Shown here: one piece after another, positions 49,169-57,967 of the stretch
Layout: every line of letters begins with the position of its first letter
Numbering within the stretch: the stretch's first letter is position 1
DNA from: Marinobacter halodurans
GTDB lineage: Bacteria > Pseudomonadota > Gammaproteobacteria > Pseudomonadales > Oleiphilaceae
DNA length: 64,000 nt
Assembly (NCBI RefSeq): GCF_004327985.1
Contig: NZ_SJDL01000002.1
Span: forward strand, 150,256 to 214,255
Direction of reading: 5' to 3'
Notes under the pieces: generated by a model
What the model was told of the DNA's origin: nothing
Databases searched by the model: none
Seen by the model: the letters and a program-made list of their open reading frames with translations, nothing else
Position numbers and translations under genes: made by a program

Positions 49169-50806
49169 CTAGAATTTCGTGCGGAACGTCAGGCCCGCCA
49201 TCACGACCCGTAGCCGCGTCTTCACGTCAAGCCCGGCGTAGGGGTTGTAGATGATGTTGGTGATGCCGGTGCAGTTGAGGTTACAGCTGGTGTTCGCCGG
49301 AATCTTCTCGATGGACTCGAGATAGCTCAGGTTCATGTCGATCTGGGTGTCCCGATCCCAGCGATAGCCCATCCCCACACTGTACAGGTTGGCCCCGCCG
49401 AACGGCGCCATGACCTGGCGCTGGTCGTCCGGAATGACCGAATCCCGGATTTCCACCCCGGCGCGCAGGTCCAGCCGCGAGGACGCATGGAATTCCGCGC
49501 CAAAGCCCCAGTTCCACTGGTCCTTGAAGCCCAGCGGCAGGCTCAGGGAGTTGGGCGTGGCGTTCTCCGGCGAGAGGATACGGGCGGCGTTGAGGAATTC
49601 CAGGTTGCGATCGAACTTGAACTTCAGGGCATCCCATTCCGAGTAATCCGTCCAGCCCACGTCGACATTCAGGGTCAGCTTGGGGTGGACCTTGATGCTG
49701 ATGCCCGTCTGGAAATGCTGCGGGTAGGTCAGGTTCAGGCTGACATTGCCGGACTCGCGCGGCGCCCCGGACGGCAGACTCAGGATCGCCGATCCCACGG
49801 CGCCGAGGATGGAGCTGTTGACGCTCTGCCAGAAACCGGACCAGTCGTCGGTGTACTCGATCGAGAACTTGCCGTGCATGTTCATGTCGGCTTCGGAACT
49901 GTAGCTGGCGCCCCAGGAGAACCATTCCGTCGGCTCCCACATGACCCCGAGGTTGTAGGTGGGCGACACGCTTTGCTGGACATCCACGCTCAGCGCACCG
50001 ATATCGTCCCAGGGCCCCACGTTACCGCCACACAGTGCCAGCCAAGGCGCCAGCGGTTCATCTCCGGACTCACAGTTGAAGGCGTCCTGAAGGACCTCGG
50101 CAACCCCGAGCAGCATGTTGGGCGCCCGCATGTACTGATCCGCCGCGACCGCCATGTGGGAAAGATGAATACCGGCGCCAACCGACCATTCGTCATTGAT
50201 CTTGTACGCCACCGTTGGAGACAGGTAGGTGGTCCGTTGCAGGGCGGTGGCCTTGGGCTGGTAACGACCGGGGTCGTCGCTGTCGCGATAGAAGCCGGCG
50301 GCCATCGGCAGGTAGAAGGCGTTGCCGAAGGTCAGCTTGGAACCGGGGGCGTTATAGCTGAAGCCCGCCGAGGGTGCCAGCGCCGGACCCGGCGGCATTT
50401 TCTGGATGCCGAATCCCGGCACATAGAGCGCCACGGTATTGGTGTGGCTGTGGGAGTTGGCCACGGGATCCTTCTGTTTCCCGGTCAGCGGGTCGGTGGC
50501 CAGACCGTCGATGCCGAATATTTCATAGCCTTCGGGGGCATTGAAGTCGGCGTCCACATCCAGGTACACCCCCAGCAGCGTCCCCTCCACTTGGCGGCCG
50601 TCCAGCTTGGTCAGCCCTGCCGGATTGTAGTGAATCGCCATGATCCCCGGCGGATCGGCCGTCACCGCGTTCCCCAGCGCCAGGGCCTTCGGGGATATGG
50701 TCAGGTTCTGCGCCAGCTGGGCCTGTGCCCCGCAGGACAGCGAACCCGCCAACAGCGCCCCGAGAATCCGTGTCTTGTTGTACTCACGTCGCATGAAACT
50801 GATCAT
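49169..50806 (-). CDS. FadL/OmpP1-family outer membrane porin
   Basis: A 545-residue outer membrane beta-barrel protein of the FadL/TodX type, which lets hydrophobic molecules pass the outer membrane through lateral gating. Seen are a signal peptide (cleavage after AQA, near residue 29), the hatch domain with ALALGNAVTADPPGIMAIHYNPAGLTKLDG, many alternating beta strands, and a terminal Phe (FRTKF) for BAM insertion. Four Cys residues in two exposed loops may form disulfides. Start at 50806 or 50794. It is the third gene of an operon, 30 bases after the barrel gene. The ligand could be fatty acids, alkanes or a product of the operon's peptidase. Confidence 0.85.
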   Translation of the reverse strand: MISFMRREYNKTRILGALLAGSLSCGAQAQLAQNLTISPKALALGNAVTADPPGIMAIHYNPAGLTKLDGRQVEGTLLGVYLDVDADFNAPEGYEIFGIDGLATDPLTGKQKDPVANSHSHTNTVALYVPGFGIQKMPPGPALAPSAGFSYNAPGSKLTFGNAFYLPMAAGFYRDSDDPGRYQPKATALQRTTYLSPTVAYKINDEWSVGAGIHLSHMAVAADQYMRAPNMLLGVAEVLQDAFNCESGDEPLAPWLALCGGNVGPWDDIGALSVDVQQSVSPTYNLGVMWEPTEWFSWGASYSSEADMNMHGKFSIEYTDDWSGFWQSVNSSILGAVGSAILSLPSGAPRESGNVSLNLTYPQHFQTGISIKVHPKLTLNVDVGWTDYSEWDALKFKFDRNLEFLNAARILSPENATPNSLSLPLGFKDQWNWGFGAEFHASSRLDLRAGVEIRDSVIPDDQRQVMAPFGGANLYSVGMGYRWDRDTQIDMNLSYLESIEKIPANTSCNLNCTGITNIIYNPYAGLDVKTRLRVVMAGLTFRTKF

Positions 50807-50836
50807 CCCTTGCCGTTCGCACGCCCTATGCCCCGG

Positions 50837-51844
50837 TTATTCCCGGAGGCCCGAGATGTTGATCGGCAGGGACAGACCAATGGAAAAATCCGGTGCATCC
50901 TCGGTCAGACCGATGCCCAGGCTGGTGTTGACGATCGTGGTGTCGCTGACCCGCGTGCCCAGGGAGAAGCTCAGGAAGCCGGTCATCTGGTCCTGGGCCA
51001 CGGCCTCCGAACCGTCGCTGAAGGTCAGCTGGGTTTCGTCGCTGTAGCTGATCTGGCCCGACACACTCAGGGAAATGTCGTAGGACAGCGAGTAGGCAAA
51101 GCCCATGGAGGCGGACAGGCCGAAACCCGGCTCCACCTTGGTCAACAGACGGGCACCCCGCACCTGTTCGAGGCCGTCCTCCGGCCTGTTGTAGCTGGCG
51201 CTCACAGAGCCATAGAGCACCACCGGATCGAGCACCTTGGAGACGCTCGCACCGCCCGAAACGGTGTAATAGCCGCTACCGGTCGAGAGCTGCCGCTTGA
51301 TGTCGATTTCATAGGGGCTGACCCCGGTCTTGGAGGTCAGCGACGCAAACAGGGTGGTCGACATCTTGCCCGGCACGTAGGCCGCGGGCTGCCAGCGGGC
51401 AGTGAAAGAGATATCGCCGAAATCGTAGACTTCCAGTTCGTCCTGGGTGTCGTACTTGACCACCAACGGCACTCGCGTGCCGATGGTCAGGTTATCCAGC
51501 AGGCCGTAGTCGTAGGAAAAGGCGTTGGTAAAGCTGTGGGTCGCCGACGGCACGATGTCCAGGTTGCGGACCGAGCCGTCGGTGATTTCCAGGTCCAGGC
51601 GCTGGTCCCCGGTGTAGGAATAGTCGAAGGAGTACGTCAGCGCGTGCGTCCCCTCCTTCTGCAGCGAATAGTTCTTCTCCGCCGATTGGAACACTTCCTC
51701 CAGTTGCTTTGCGGAGTCTTCGTCGCCCTCCTGCTTGGACAGGGCCTCACGCGCCTTGTCGACGCTCTCGTCCTGCCCCCAAACCAACGCCGGCAGGCCG
51801 GCCATGGAACAGATGATCACACCTCGCACTACCCAACGATTCAT
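50837..51844 (-). CDS. Helix-plus-beta-barrel outer membrane protein (FapF-like)
   Basis: A 335-residue exported protein. The signal peptide ends near VWGQ (residue 23). Residues 25-62 form a charged helix, probably a coiled coil (DKAREALSKQEG, AKQLEEVFQSAEKNY). From about residue 65 to the end there are regularly alternating strands (YSFDYSYTGDQRLDLEI, NAFSYDYGLLDNLTIGTRVPL, FGDISFTARWQ), a barrel of about twelve strands. This order, helix then barrel, is the architecture of FapF, the trimeric porin that secretes Fap amyloid. AAGGGAG precedes the ATG at 51844. It follows the C39 peptidase by 65 bases. Primary-sequence homology to FapF was not tested. Confidence 0.7.
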   Translation of the reverse strand: MNRWVVRGVIICSMAGLPALVWGQDESVDKAREALSKQEGDEDSAKQLEEVFQSAEKNYSLQKEGTHALTYSFDYSYTGDQRLDLEITDGSVRNLDIVPSATHSFTNAFSYDYGLLDNLTIGTRVPLVVKYDTQDELEVYDFGDISFTARWQPAAYVPGKMSTTLFASLTSKTGVSPYEIDIKRQLSTGSGYYTVSGGASVSKVLDPVVLYGSVSASYNRPEDGLEQVRGARLLTKVEPGFGLSASMGFAYSLSYDISLSVSGQISYSDETQLTFSDGSEAVAQDQMTGFLSFSLGTRVSDTTIVNTSLGIGLTEDAPDFSIGLSLPINISGLRE

Positions 51845-51909
51845 CCCAGCTCCCTTATTATTCGGTCTTGTTTTCCTGACGTGTGTCCGGCGCCCGGGTC
51901 GAAGGGCGA

Positions 51910-52803
51910 TCAATTACGCCGGTAGAACAACTGTTTACGAGTGTTCTCAACAGTGCGGTCAGGATTGTTCTTCTGCCTTTCCAAGAGGTTGTTGATGCGA
52001 CGACTGGTCGCTTCGTGAAACTCCGGAATCGTATCCAGCGCAAACAGGGTCATGGTCTGGTCGTCCACAAAGCGCATGTCCTCTTCCTTGAGTTCCAGGG
52101 CATCGAGCGGCTTTTCTCCCCCCGGGAAGACAATGAACAGGACATTGCCGTCCCACTTTTCCTGGAAGTTGGAGAGCGTGAAGGAGATATTGCCCACCGA
52201 CGGATCCGCGATGAACACGCGGTCGTCGCGAATGGCGCGGAGGACGACAAAGTGTTTGAAGCCGGCATGGTGGATCGGCACGATCGCCGGGTGGTCCAGC
52301 TCCTTGAGGTCGTCGATGGTGGCGCGGAAACCGCCGGACGGATACCCCAGCGCCGTCACCAGGCGTTTCATGTCGAGCATCGAGAAGGCCCTGCGCTCGA
52401 CGATGCGCTCGCTCTCACCGTAATGCAGCAACCCCTCCATCACCTGGCGCTCGTTCAGGTTGCGCCCCAGGTAGTATTTGAGGACGGTGGTCAGCGCCGC
52501 TGAACCGCAGCTGTAGTCGTAGGCCTGACGCACGATGTTGCGATAGCGCTGCTCGACGAGCGGCGCCACGGTGTACTGATTCCTGAGCTCCTGCGGATTG
52601 CTGTCCATCCGCTGCTCCACCACGATCTCGCCCTTGTCGAAAGGCTCAAGAACAGTGGCCTTCTCAATCATCGCAAACGTCATGATGGAACCCGCCAGCA
52701 CGAGAATCATGGCAAATGTCGTTTCCTGTTCTGAGGATTGGATCCGGTTCCGGTTTGCTGAATAGGGCTCTGGGCGGCTTTGGTTATCATTGTTCTGGCG
52801 CAT
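51910..52803 (-). CDS. Membrane-anchored C39-type cysteine peptidase (FapD-like)
   Basis: A 297-residue protein with an N-terminal signal anchor (about residues 30-46) and a papain-like C39 peptidase domain facing the periplasm. The catalytic residues are seen as Cys 99 in YDYSCGSAAL, His 184 in GFKHFVVL and Asp 200 in IADPSVG, so it should be active. Unlike bacteriocin transporters there is no ABC or membrane transporter domain. Stand-alone C39 proteins of this size next to a barrel gene include FapD. The first gene of a four-gene operon. The ATG at 52710 within the anchor is a less likely start. A palindrome at 52810-52826 lies directly upstream. Confidence 0.82.
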   Translation of the reverse strand: MRQNNDNQSRPEPYSANRNRIQSSEQETTFAMILVLAGSIMTFAMIEKATVLEPFDKGEIVVEQRMDSNPQELRNQYTVAPLVEQRYRNIVRQAYDYSCGSAALTTVLKYYLGRNLNERQVMEGLLHYGESERIVERRAFSMLDMKRLVTALGYPSGGFRATIDDLKELDHPAIVPIHHAGFKHFVVLRAIRDDRVFIADPSVGNISFTLSNFQEKWDGNVLFIVFPGGEKPLDALELKEEDMRFVDDQTMTLFALDTIPEFHEATSRRINNLLERQKNNPDRTVENTRKQLFYRRN

Positions 52804-52809
52804 GCCTGC

Positions 52810-52826
52810 CGTTACATCCTGTAACG
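52810..52826. promoter_or_regulatory. Palindrome immediately upstream of the C39 peptidase start
   Basis: CGTTACA and TGTAACG form a perfect 7-base inverted repeat with a 3-base spacer, ending seven bases before the start codon. It could be an operator or an RNA hairpin covering the ribosome binding site. No regulator gene is linked to the operon. Confidence 0.4.
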
Positions 52827-53091
52827 CTAAGATACCGGATTGATATCGCCCTTAAAGATAACTGTGCCTCAAATCTCTTCGGCCACGGGCGGCCATCTGA
52901 CGCGGTTTTGCGAGCCAGTTCACGTCATCGGCAATCGGGAAAGGTGCGCGTTGAAACTGCCACGGCAAACGCCGAAAACATCGCATTACGCCGGCAGCAG
53001 ACTCGGGAAAAGAGAGGGAGAAAAGGAAAACGGGGGCGGAAATGAAAAGGCCGATGGCCCACCCCAGGGGTGAGCCACCGGACAGCCGGGA
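52827..53091. other. Intergenic region between aceF and the C39 operon
   Basis: No credible gene. The centre has a 26-base uninterrupted purine tract on the plus strand (53005-53030) continuing into G-rich DNA to 53050, that is, pyrimidine-rich DNA on the minus strand downstream of aceF. The operon promoter should lie in the left half. Confidence 0.45.
53055..53077 (-). terminator. Terminator-like hairpin downstream of aceF
   Basis: On the minus strand GGCtCACCCC pairs with GGGGTGgGCC around a short loop; a few bases later comes a pyrimidine-rich CCTTTTC tract. It lies 15-37 bases beyond the aceF stop and probably ends the aceEF transcript. Confidence 0.6.
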
Positions 53092-55029
53092 TCAGAGAAG
53101 CAGCTGACGCAGGTCTTCCAGTCCGGCACGGAGGGTATTGGTGAAGCGGGCCGCATCGGCGCCGTTGATCGCACGGTGATCGTACGACAGCGACAATGGC
53201 AGCATCAGCCGCGGCTGGAAGGCGGCGCCATCCCAGACCGGTGCCATCTTCGAGCGGGAAACCCCCAGGATCGCCACTTCCGGCGTGTTCACGATCGGCG
53301 TGAACGCGGTGCCGCCAATACCGCCGAGGCTGGTAATGGTGAAGCAGGCGCCCTGCATGTCCTTCGGGCCCAGCTTCTTGTCGCGGGCTTTCTGGGCCAT
53401 CACCTGGCACTCCTCCGCCAGCTCCCACAGGCCTTTCCGGTCCACGTCCCGGATGACCGGAACCACCAGACCGTCCGGGGTATCCACGGCAATGCCGATG
53501 TGGATGTAGCGCTTCTGGATGATTTCTTTCTTCTCCATGTCCAGGGACACGTTGAAGTTCGGATGGGCCTCCAGTGCTTTGGCGCAAATCTTGAGCAGGA
53601 AAGCCATCGGCGTCAGCTTCACGCCGCGCTTCTCGCCTTCCTTCTTCATCGACTTGCGGAAGTCTTCCATCTCGGTGATGTCGGCTTCCTCGAACTGGGT
53701 CACGTGCGGCACGTTGAGCCAGCTGCGCTGCATGCTGTCGGCGGTCAGCTTCATCAGGCGGCTCATGCCAACCCGCTCGATGTTGCCGAACTGGCTGAAG
53801 TCCGGCAGCTTCACCGCCGGCAGACCGGCACCACCGGCCGCCGCCGGCGCACCGCCTTCCTGGACCTGGCTCAGGGCACGCTTGACGTAGGCTTCCACAT
53901 CCTCCTTGAGGATGCGGTTTTTCGGACCACTGCCCTGGATGCGACCGAGGTCAGCGCCCAACTCACGGGCCAGACGCCGTACCGCCGGGCCGGCATGAAC
54001 ACGCTTGCTCGGCTGCGCCGCCGGTTCCCCGCTGGGCTTCGGTGCCGGGCTTGCGGTCGGCTTGGCCGCCGCGGGTGCCGGGGCCGATTCCGGAGAAGAC
54101 GACGGCGCTGGCGCGGACTGGGCCGTCGAGCCGCCGGAAACCTCAATCTGGCCAACCACATCACCTTCGCTGATGCTGTCACCGACCTTCACGGAAATCG
54201 ACTTGATGGTGCCGGCCGATGGCGACGGCAACTCAACCGTCGCCTTGTCGGATTCCACCACCAGGATCGGGTCTTCCTCGGCGACCTGATCGCCCGCGGA
54301 TACGCTGATCTCGATGACCTCGACCGAGGCCGAGCCTCCCAGGTCCGGCACCTTGATGTCCTCGACACCACCGGAAGCGGCCGGCGCCGACTCAGGCTGA
54401 GACGCCTGCGCCGGTTTTTCGGCTTCAGCCGCCGGTGCGGACTGCGCAGGCGCGCCGCCACCGGAGACTTCCATCTGGCCGACCACATCGCCTTCGCTGA
54501 TGCGGTCACCCACTTTCACGGAAATGGATTTGATCGTACCGGCCGCCGGCGCCGGCAGTTCAACCGTCGCCTTGTCGGATTCCACCACCAGAATGGGGGC
54601 CTCTTCTTCAACGGAATCGCCTGCGGAGACGCTGATCTCGATCACCTCGACCGAATCCGCGCCACCCAGGTCCGGCACCTTGATGTCCTGGACACCGCCG
54701 GACGCCGGTTGCTCGGCGGCCGGAGCAGCGGCTTCCGGGGCTTTTTCCTCAACCGGGGCGGCGGCGTCAGACGCGTCGTCCGCATCACCGCCCTCGCCCG
54801 CTTCCAGTTGGCCGACCACATCGCCTTCGCTGATCCTGTCACCGACGCTGACGTTCAGCGCGGTGATCTTGCCGGCCTTGGGTGCCGGCAGTTCCACAGT
54901 GGCTTTGTCGGATTCGAGGACCAGGATCGGATCCTCTTCGGCAACACTGTCGCCGACATTCACACTGATTTCGATGACCTCAACCGAATCCGAACCGCCA
55001 AGGTCAGGCACACGAATATCTTCTGCCAT
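53092..55029 (-). CDS. aceF: Pyruvate dehydrogenase E2, dihydrolipoyllysine acetyltransferase
   Basis: Core of the pyruvate dehydrogenase complex, carrying the lipoyl arm and making acetyl-CoA. The 645-residue protein has three lipoyl domains (about residues 3-75, 117-190 and 226-300), each with ESDKATVELP containing the lipoylated Lys, joined by Ala/Pro-rich linkers. A peripheral-subunit binding domain follows (VHAGPAVRRLARELGADL), then the catalytic domain from about residue 410 with the active-site SYDHRAINGADAARF. E. coli also has three lipoyl domains. It follows aceE by 23 bases. The third component, lpd, is not in the window. Confidence 0.97.
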   Translation of the reverse strand: MAEDIRVPDLGGSDSVEVIEISVNVGDSVAEEDPILVLESDKATVELPAPKAGKITALNVSVGDRISEGDVVGQLEAGEGGDADDASDAAAPVEEKAPEAAAPAAEQPASGGVQDIKVPDLGGADSVEVIEISVSAGDSVEEEAPILVVESDKATVELPAPAAGTIKSISVKVGDRISEGDVVGQMEVSGGGAPAQSAPAAEAEKPAQASQPESAPAASGGVEDIKVPDLGGSASVEVIEISVSAGDQVAEEDPILVVESDKATVELPSPSAGTIKSISVKVGDSISEGDVVGQIEVSGGSTAQSAPAPSSSPESAPAPAAAKPTASPAPKPSGEPAAQPSKRVHAGPAVRRLARELGADLGRIQGSGPKNRILKEDVEAYVKRALSQVQEGGAPAAAGGAGLPAVKLPDFSQFGNIERVGMSRLMKLTADSMQRSWLNVPHVTQFEEADITEMEDFRKSMKKEGEKRGVKLTPMAFLLKICAKALEAHPNFNVSLDMEKKEIIQKRYIHIGIAVDTPDGLVVPVIRDVDRKGLWELAEECQVMAQKARDKKLGPKDMQGACFTITSLGGIGGTAFTPIVNTPEVAILGVSRSKMAPVWDGAAFQPRLMLPLSLSYDHRAINGADAARFTNTLRAGLEDLRQLLL

Positions 55030-55052
55030 GATGCTGTGTCTCCTTAACGGTT

Positions 55053-57719
55053 TTAGTGGGTCGCCGGGGCCGGCTTGTCGGCATCGATGCCGAACTCGCG
55101 GATGGCCTCTTCAACCACTTCAGGCTTGATCTTGCCCTGACGCGCCAGGGCGCCCAGTGCGGCCACGACCACGTGATGACGGTCGACTTCGAAGTGACGA
55201 CGCAGTTTCTCGCGGGTGTCGCTGCGACCGAAACCGTCGGTGCCCAGCACGGTGTAATCCGCCGGCACCCAGGCACGAACCTGCTCGGCGAACAGGCGCA
55301 TGTAGTCGGTGGACGCAATCACCGGCGTATCGGCATCGGCCAGGGTGTCCTGGATGTACGCGGTACGCGGGCGTGACGCCGGATGCAGGCGATTCCAGCG
55401 CTCGACGTTCTGGCCATCACGGGCCAGCTCGGTGAAGCTGGTCACGCTGTATACGTCGGAAGCCACCTCGTACTTCTCCGCCAGGATCTTCGCGGCTTCA
55501 CGCACCTCGTTGAGGATGGTGCCGCTGCCCAGCAGGCGAACGCTGTGCTTGGCCTTCTTGGCACCTTTTTTGGCGCCCTGGGATTCCAGCTTGTAGATGC
55601 CGCGGATGATGCCTTCCTCGGCGCCCTTCGGCATCGCCGGGTGGGCGTAGTTTTCATTCATCAGCGTCAGGTAGAAGTAGACATTCTCGTTATCGCCGTA
55701 CATGCGCTGCAGGCCGTGGCGTACGATGACCGCCACTTCATAAGAGAAGGTCGGGTCGTAGGACACGCAGTTGGGCACGGTGGCGGACAGCAGGTGGCTG
55801 TGGCCATCCTGGTGCTGCAGGCCTTCGCCATTCAGCGTGGTCCGGCCGGCGGTACCGCCCAGCAGGAAGCCACGGGCGCGCATGTCGCCGGCCGCCCAGC
55901 ACAGGTCGCCCACGCGCTGGAAACCGAACATCGAGTAGAAGATGTAGAACGGAATCAGCGGATAGTCGTTGGTGCTGTAGGAGGTCGCTGCCGCGATCCA
56001 GGCGGACATGGCACCGGCTTCGTTGATACCTTCCTGCAGGATCTGGCCCTTGCGGTCCTCGCGGTAGTACATGATCTGGTTGCGGTCGTTGGGCGTGTAC
56101 TTCTGCCCTTCGGCCGTGTAGATCCCCATCTGGCGGAACATGCCGTCCATACCGAAGGTCCGGGCTTCGTCCGGCACGATCGGGACGACGCGGGAGCCGA
56201 TCTGCTTGTCCTTGAGCAGCGTGCCCAGCATACGCACGAACGCCATGGTGGTGGAGAATTCCCGGTCACCACTGTCGTCCAGTTGCTGCTTGAAGGTCTC
56301 CAGCGGCGGAATCGTCAGCGGCTGGCAGTCGCGACGGCGACGCGGCAGGGAGCCACCCAGCTTGCTGCGCATCTTCTGCAGGTACTTCATCTCCGGCGAA
56401 TCATCGGCCGGCTTGTAGTACGGCATGCTTTCGATCTCGTCGTCGGAGATTGGCACGCCGAAGCGGTCACGGAATGCCTTGATGGTGTCCATGCTCAGCT
56501 TCTTCTGCTGGTGCGCGGTATTCTGCGCCTGGCCCTGCTCACCGAAGCCATAGCCCTTGATGGTGTGGGCCAGGATGACGGTCGGACCACCCTTGTGGTT
56601 AACCGCTTCATGGTAGGCCGCATAGACCTTGTACGGGTCGTGACCACCGCGGTTCAGGGCGTAGATGTCCTCATCGGACATGTGTTCGACACGCTTGAGC
56701 AATTCCGGGTCGCGGCCGAAGAAGTTCTGGCGCACATAGGCACCGCCGTTGGACTTGAAGTTCTGCATCTCGCCATCGACGGCTTCGTCCATGACCTTCT
56801 GCATGCGGCCATCCTCGTCCTGCTCGAACAGCGGATCCCACAGGCGACCCCAGACCACCTTGAGCACATTCCAGTTGGCGCCTCGGAAGATGCCTTCCAG
56901 TTCCTGGATGATCTTGCCGTTACCACGGACCGGACCGTCCAGACGCTGCAGGTTGCAGTTGACGACGAAAATCAGGTTGTCGAGCTTTTCGCGACCGGCC
57001 AGACCGATGGCACCCAGGGTCTCGGGCTCGTCACACTCACCGTCACCGATGAAACACCAGACCTTGCGGTCCGGCCCTTCGGTCAGTTCACGGTTGTGCA
57101 GGTACTTCATCACATGGGCCTGGTAGATGGCCTGGATCGGCCCCAGCCCCATGGAAACCGTGGGGAACTGCCAGTAGTCCGGCATCAGCCAGGGATGCGG
57201 GTAGGAAGACAGGCCGTCGCCGTCCACTTCGTTACGGAACTTGTCCAGGTGTTCTTCCGTCAGACGCCCTTCCAGGAAGGAACGGGCATACAGGCCCGGT
57301 GAAGAGTGGCCCTGGAAGTAGATCAGGTCGCCTTCACGGGTTTCGTCACCGGCGTGGAAGAAGTAGTTGAAACCGACATCCAGCAGCGTCGCGATGGATG
57401 AGAACGAGTGGATATGGCCACCCAGCTCGCCCGGGCGCTTGTTGGCCCGGATGACCATCGCCAGCGCGTTCCAGCGGATCAACGAGCGAATGCGGCGCTC
57501 CATGAACAAATCGCCCGGCATGCGCGCTTCCCGGCTGGCAGGAATGGTGTTGCGATACGGTGTATTGACGCTGTAGGGCAACGCCGCCCCGTCCCTGCTG
57601 GCGCGTTCGCCCAGCCGCTCGAGCAGAAATGCTGCCCGTTCAAGCCCTTCCTCACTCAGAACGGAGTCAAGGGCATCCATCCACTCCCCGGTTTCCGTCG
57701 GATCTTCATCATGCAACAT
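55053..57719 (-). CDS. aceE: Pyruvate dehydrogenase E1 component (homodimeric)
   Basis: Thiamine-diphosphate-dependent decarboxylase of pyruvate that reductively acetylates the lipoyl groups of AceF. The 888 residues match the homodimeric E1 class of gammaproteobacteria. The TPP-binding motif GDGECDEPETLGAIGLAGREKL ending in NCNLQRLDGPV is visible near residue 230, and the second domain with FYIFYSMFGFQRVGDLCWAAGDMRARGFLLGGTAGRTTLNGEGLQHQDGHSH blocks follows. It opens the aceEF operon. No pdhR regulator lies upstream; the divergent gene is a MalT-type activator. Confidence 0.97.
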   Translation of the reverse strand: MLHDEDPTETGEWMDALDSVLSEEGLERAAFLLERLGERASRDGAALPYSVNTPYRNTIPASREARMPGDLFMERRIRSLIRWNALAMVIRANKRPGELGGHIHSFSSIATLLDVGFNYFFHAGDETREGDLIYFQGHSSPGLYARSFLEGRLTEEHLDKFRNEVDGDGLSSYPHPWLMPDYWQFPTVSMGLGPIQAIYQAHVMKYLHNRELTEGPDRKVWCFIGDGECDEPETLGAIGLAGREKLDNLIFVVNCNLQRLDGPVRGNGKIIQELEGIFRGANWNVLKVVWGRLWDPLFEQDEDGRMQKVMDEAVDGEMQNFKSNGGAYVRQNFFGRDPELLKRVEHMSDEDIYALNRGGHDPYKVYAAYHEAVNHKGGPTVILAHTIKGYGFGEQGQAQNTAHQQKKLSMDTIKAFRDRFGVPISDDEIESMPYYKPADDSPEMKYLQKMRSKLGGSLPRRRRDCQPLTIPPLETFKQQLDDSGDREFSTTMAFVRMLGTLLKDKQIGSRVVPIVPDEARTFGMDGMFRQMGIYTAEGQKYTPNDRNQIMYYREDRKGQILQEGINEAGAMSAWIAAATSYSTNDYPLIPFYIFYSMFGFQRVGDLCWAAGDMRARGFLLGGTAGRTTLNGEGLQHQDGHSHLLSATVPNCVSYDPTFSYEVAVIVRHGLQRMYGDNENVYFYLTLMNENYAHPAMPKGAEEGIIRGIYKLESQGAKKGAKKAKHSVRLLGSGTILNEVREAAKILAEKYEVASDVYSVTSFTELARDGQNVERWNRLHPASRPRTAYIQDTLADADTPVIASTDYMRLFAEQVRAWVPADYTVLGTDGFGRSDTREKLRRHFEVDRHHVVVAALGALARQGKIKPEVVEEAIREFGIDADKPAPATH

Positions 57720-57967
57720 TCAATATCTCCTCGTGCGGAAGCTGGGCTCGACCGGTTCAGGATCGCCACTGGCTCTTGCGGGACAGACCTGTCCATAATG
57801 GCATGCGGCCGGGACGGGTCGGGGATGAAAGAGCAGACGATCGGCTACCAGAAGCAGCCCTGTGAAGTCATACGACTTTTGTAGTAATAAATAAATCAAG
57901 GTAACTTATTGGCGCTCTATAATAGAGTTTTTTTGCTATTATTTACAACAAATGAGCATGACCGGCG
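57720..57967. promoter_or_regulatory. aceE / malT-like divergent promoter region
   Basis: 248 bases. The right part (57880-57960) is very AT-rich, with a CTCTATAATAGAG inverted repeat at 57915-57927 that contains a perfect TATAAT (57918-57923), a likely -10 for the regulator gene; the matching -35 is poor. At 57821-57830 lies GGGGATGAAA, eight of ten positions of the MalT-box consensus GGGGA(T/G)GAGG, about 100 bases upstream of aceE. Confidence 0.45.

Noticed and set aside
49487..51925. An 812-codon plus-strand open frame across the FadL-type and barrel genes
   Set aside because: It is a codon-bias shadow; both minus-strand genes have signal peptides, barrel strands and ribosome binding sites.
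52716..53045. 109-codon plus-strand open frame between the C39 operon and aceF
   Set aside because: It starts inside the peptidase gene on the opposite strand and ends in the purine tract as a Lys/Arg/Gly run; no ribosome binding site.
53092..55029. Near-identical DNA repeats within aceF as a possible assembly or recombination artefact
   Set aside because: They coincide with the three lipoyl domains, each with its own lipoyl-lysine motif, which is normal for AceF of this group.
53176..57302. Very long open frames on the plus strand opposite aceF and aceE
   Set aside because: They are antisense shadows of strongly biased, GC-rich coding sequence, contain no recognisable domain, and aceF/aceE are certain on the other strand.
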